From NCBI GenBank assembly GCA_017694875.1, contig JADIMG010000101.1, forward strand, positions 1 to 42,913: DNA of 42,913 nucleotides. The letters are read 5' to 3'. The position numbers and the translations under genes were made by a program. Below the pieces are notes generated by a model that ran no database searches, was not told where the DNA came from, and saw only the letters and a program-made list of their open reading frames with translations. Position 1 is the first letter of the stretch; the number at the start of each line of letters is the position of its first letter. This DNA is from Candidatus Gallipaludibacter merdavium. GTDB lineage: Bacteria; Bacteroidota; Bacteroidia; Bacteroidales; Paludibacteraceae. Below are positions 42,451 to 42,913 of this stretch, in pieces.

Positions 42451-42458
42451 CAAAGATA
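42451..42458 (-). promoter_or_regulatory. -7 box of the nitroreductase-like lipoprotein gene
   Basis: TATCTTTG on the minus strand, 34 bases before the ATG at 42416. No -33 at the expected distance. Confidence 0.45.
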
Positions 42459-42748
42459 ATGTTTTTGTAGGATTATTCCTAACATGATTTTGGGAGTAAT
42501 TATGAAGATGTTGTTATAGGAATATTTGCGAGCGATAATTTCGACATTTCATGTAAGATTCTGTAAAGGGAGAACGTAAATTAAATGTGCAAGGTTGGAA
42601 ATAAAAGGGTGCTAATATCTGTGTACATCACAAAAGTTGATAATAATACTTATCTCATTTCTTTGTGATTTTGGGGTGTATAAAAACTTCTATAATAGAA
42701 TAATGCGTTCTAGATGTATATTTTTTCTTGAAAAAACTTGGTAAAATA
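42459..42748. other. AT-rich gene-free region
   Basis: No open frame of note, no tRNA-like cloverleaf and no repeat seen. It separates the minus-strand lipoprotein gene from the plus-strand structured leader and may hold upstream promoter sequence for the presumed rRNA operon. Confidence 0.4.
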
Positions 42749-42780
42749 TTTGCGTATATGGTGTAAAGGCACTACTTTTG
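42749..42780 (+). promoter_or_regulatory. Strong promoter, probably of an rRNA operon
   Basis: TTTG (42749-42752), 20 bases, TACTTTTG (42773-42780). It is followed directly by a GC-rich, highly structured leader rather than a coding region. Confidence 0.6.
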
Positions 42781-42913
42781 CACCCGCTTTCGGAACGATG
42801 CCGGCGGGTGTGAGTGAAGGAAGCGTTTGGATTTACGGACGTGAAGTCCCCGGTCCCCGTAAGTCTCCCCGAGCGGGAGCGGGCGATCTTTGGATGACTG
42901 GAAAAGATACGAA
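42781..42913 (+). ncRNA. Structured leader, probably upstream of a 16S rRNA gene outside the window
   Basis: GC-rich against an AT-rich background, with successive hairpins: CACCCGC / GCGGGTG (42781-42810) with an inner CGG/CCG; TTACG / CGTAA (about 42834-42862); and CTCCC / GGGAG. Then comes GATCTTTGGATGACTGG. Bacteroidales rRNA operons, as I remember them, start with a TTTGCACCCGC-like promoter edge and carry a TCTTTGA-like stretch before 16S. The 16S start is not reached, so this is an inference from likeness. It could instead be the leader of another highly expressed RNA. Confidence 0.5.

Noticed and set aside
42459-42748. Possible tRNA or small RNA upstream of the structured leader
   Set aside because: No cloverleaf arms or terminator seen; the stretch is simply AT-rich.

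Overview
The window is a stretch of Bacteroidales chromosome, probably from a gut-type genus close to Bacteroides. I base this on three things. The promoters recur in the Bacteroidetes form TTTG or TTG, 19-20 bases, then TAnnTTTG. The gene content is typical: lipoprotein dipeptidyl peptidase III, a short lysine-type SerA, a K+-dependent membrane pyrophosphatase, a TonB-dependent receptor, DUF4292 and DUF5723 proteins, and many SPII lipoproteins. The intergenic repeats also resemble ones I know from Bacteroides. No species call is possible. I see no insertion sequence, prophage, tRNA or CRISPR array; most of the window reads as core chromosome.

Layout. 1-3.5 kb (minus strand): the start of an MFS transporter, dipeptidyl peptidase III and a uridine-phosphorylase-like enzyme. 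3.7-5.9 kb (plus): serC-serA, the first two steps of serine synthesis after 3-phosphoglycerate, ended by a strong terminator. 6.0-7.5 kb: a secreted pectate lyase. 7.5-10.1 kb: a packed operon of an M48 membrane protease, MTA/SAH nucleosidase and a CYTH-fold protein. 10.3-12.5 kb: a cation-pumping pyrophosphatase. 12.7-21.5 kb: a secreted Ig-like protein, then a lipoprotein overlapping a DUF5723-TSP3-OmpA outer-membrane protein, then a CstA-type transporter and an MscS channel. 21.7-25.7 kb: an exported helical-repeat protein overlapping an orphan AlaX-type editing domain, a full-length DsbD and a nitroreductase.

25.8-34.4 kb: a UvrD/PcrA helicase (minus), a metallo-beta-lactamase-fold hydrolase (plus), and a five-gene minus-strand envelope/lipid operon: lipid kinase, dut, TPR protein, DUF4292 lipoprotein, EnvC-like amidase activator. 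34.5-37.7 kb: a three-gene metal-handling cluster of a Cys-rich membrane protein, a TonB receptor with a CxxxCC motif in its plug region, and an exported HMA-domain protein. 37.8-42.4 kb: a DUF3298 lipoprotein, an isolated GIY-YIG-like gene, a TPM-LemA pair and a nitroreductase-like lipoprotein. The last ~165 bases look like the promoter and structured leader of an rRNA operon whose 16S gene would lie beyond the edge.

Most worth following up: (i) the metal cluster at 34.5-37.7 kb; (ii) the lipoprotein/DUF5723-TSP3-OmpA pair; (iii) the 84-bp intergenic repeat family, whose first unit carries the promoter -7 element of the adjacent gene at two unrelated loci; (iv) the lone GIY-YIG-like gene; (v) the overlap of an exported protein gene with a cytoplasmic tRNA-editing domain. 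All family names come from reading the protein sequences; no database search was run.
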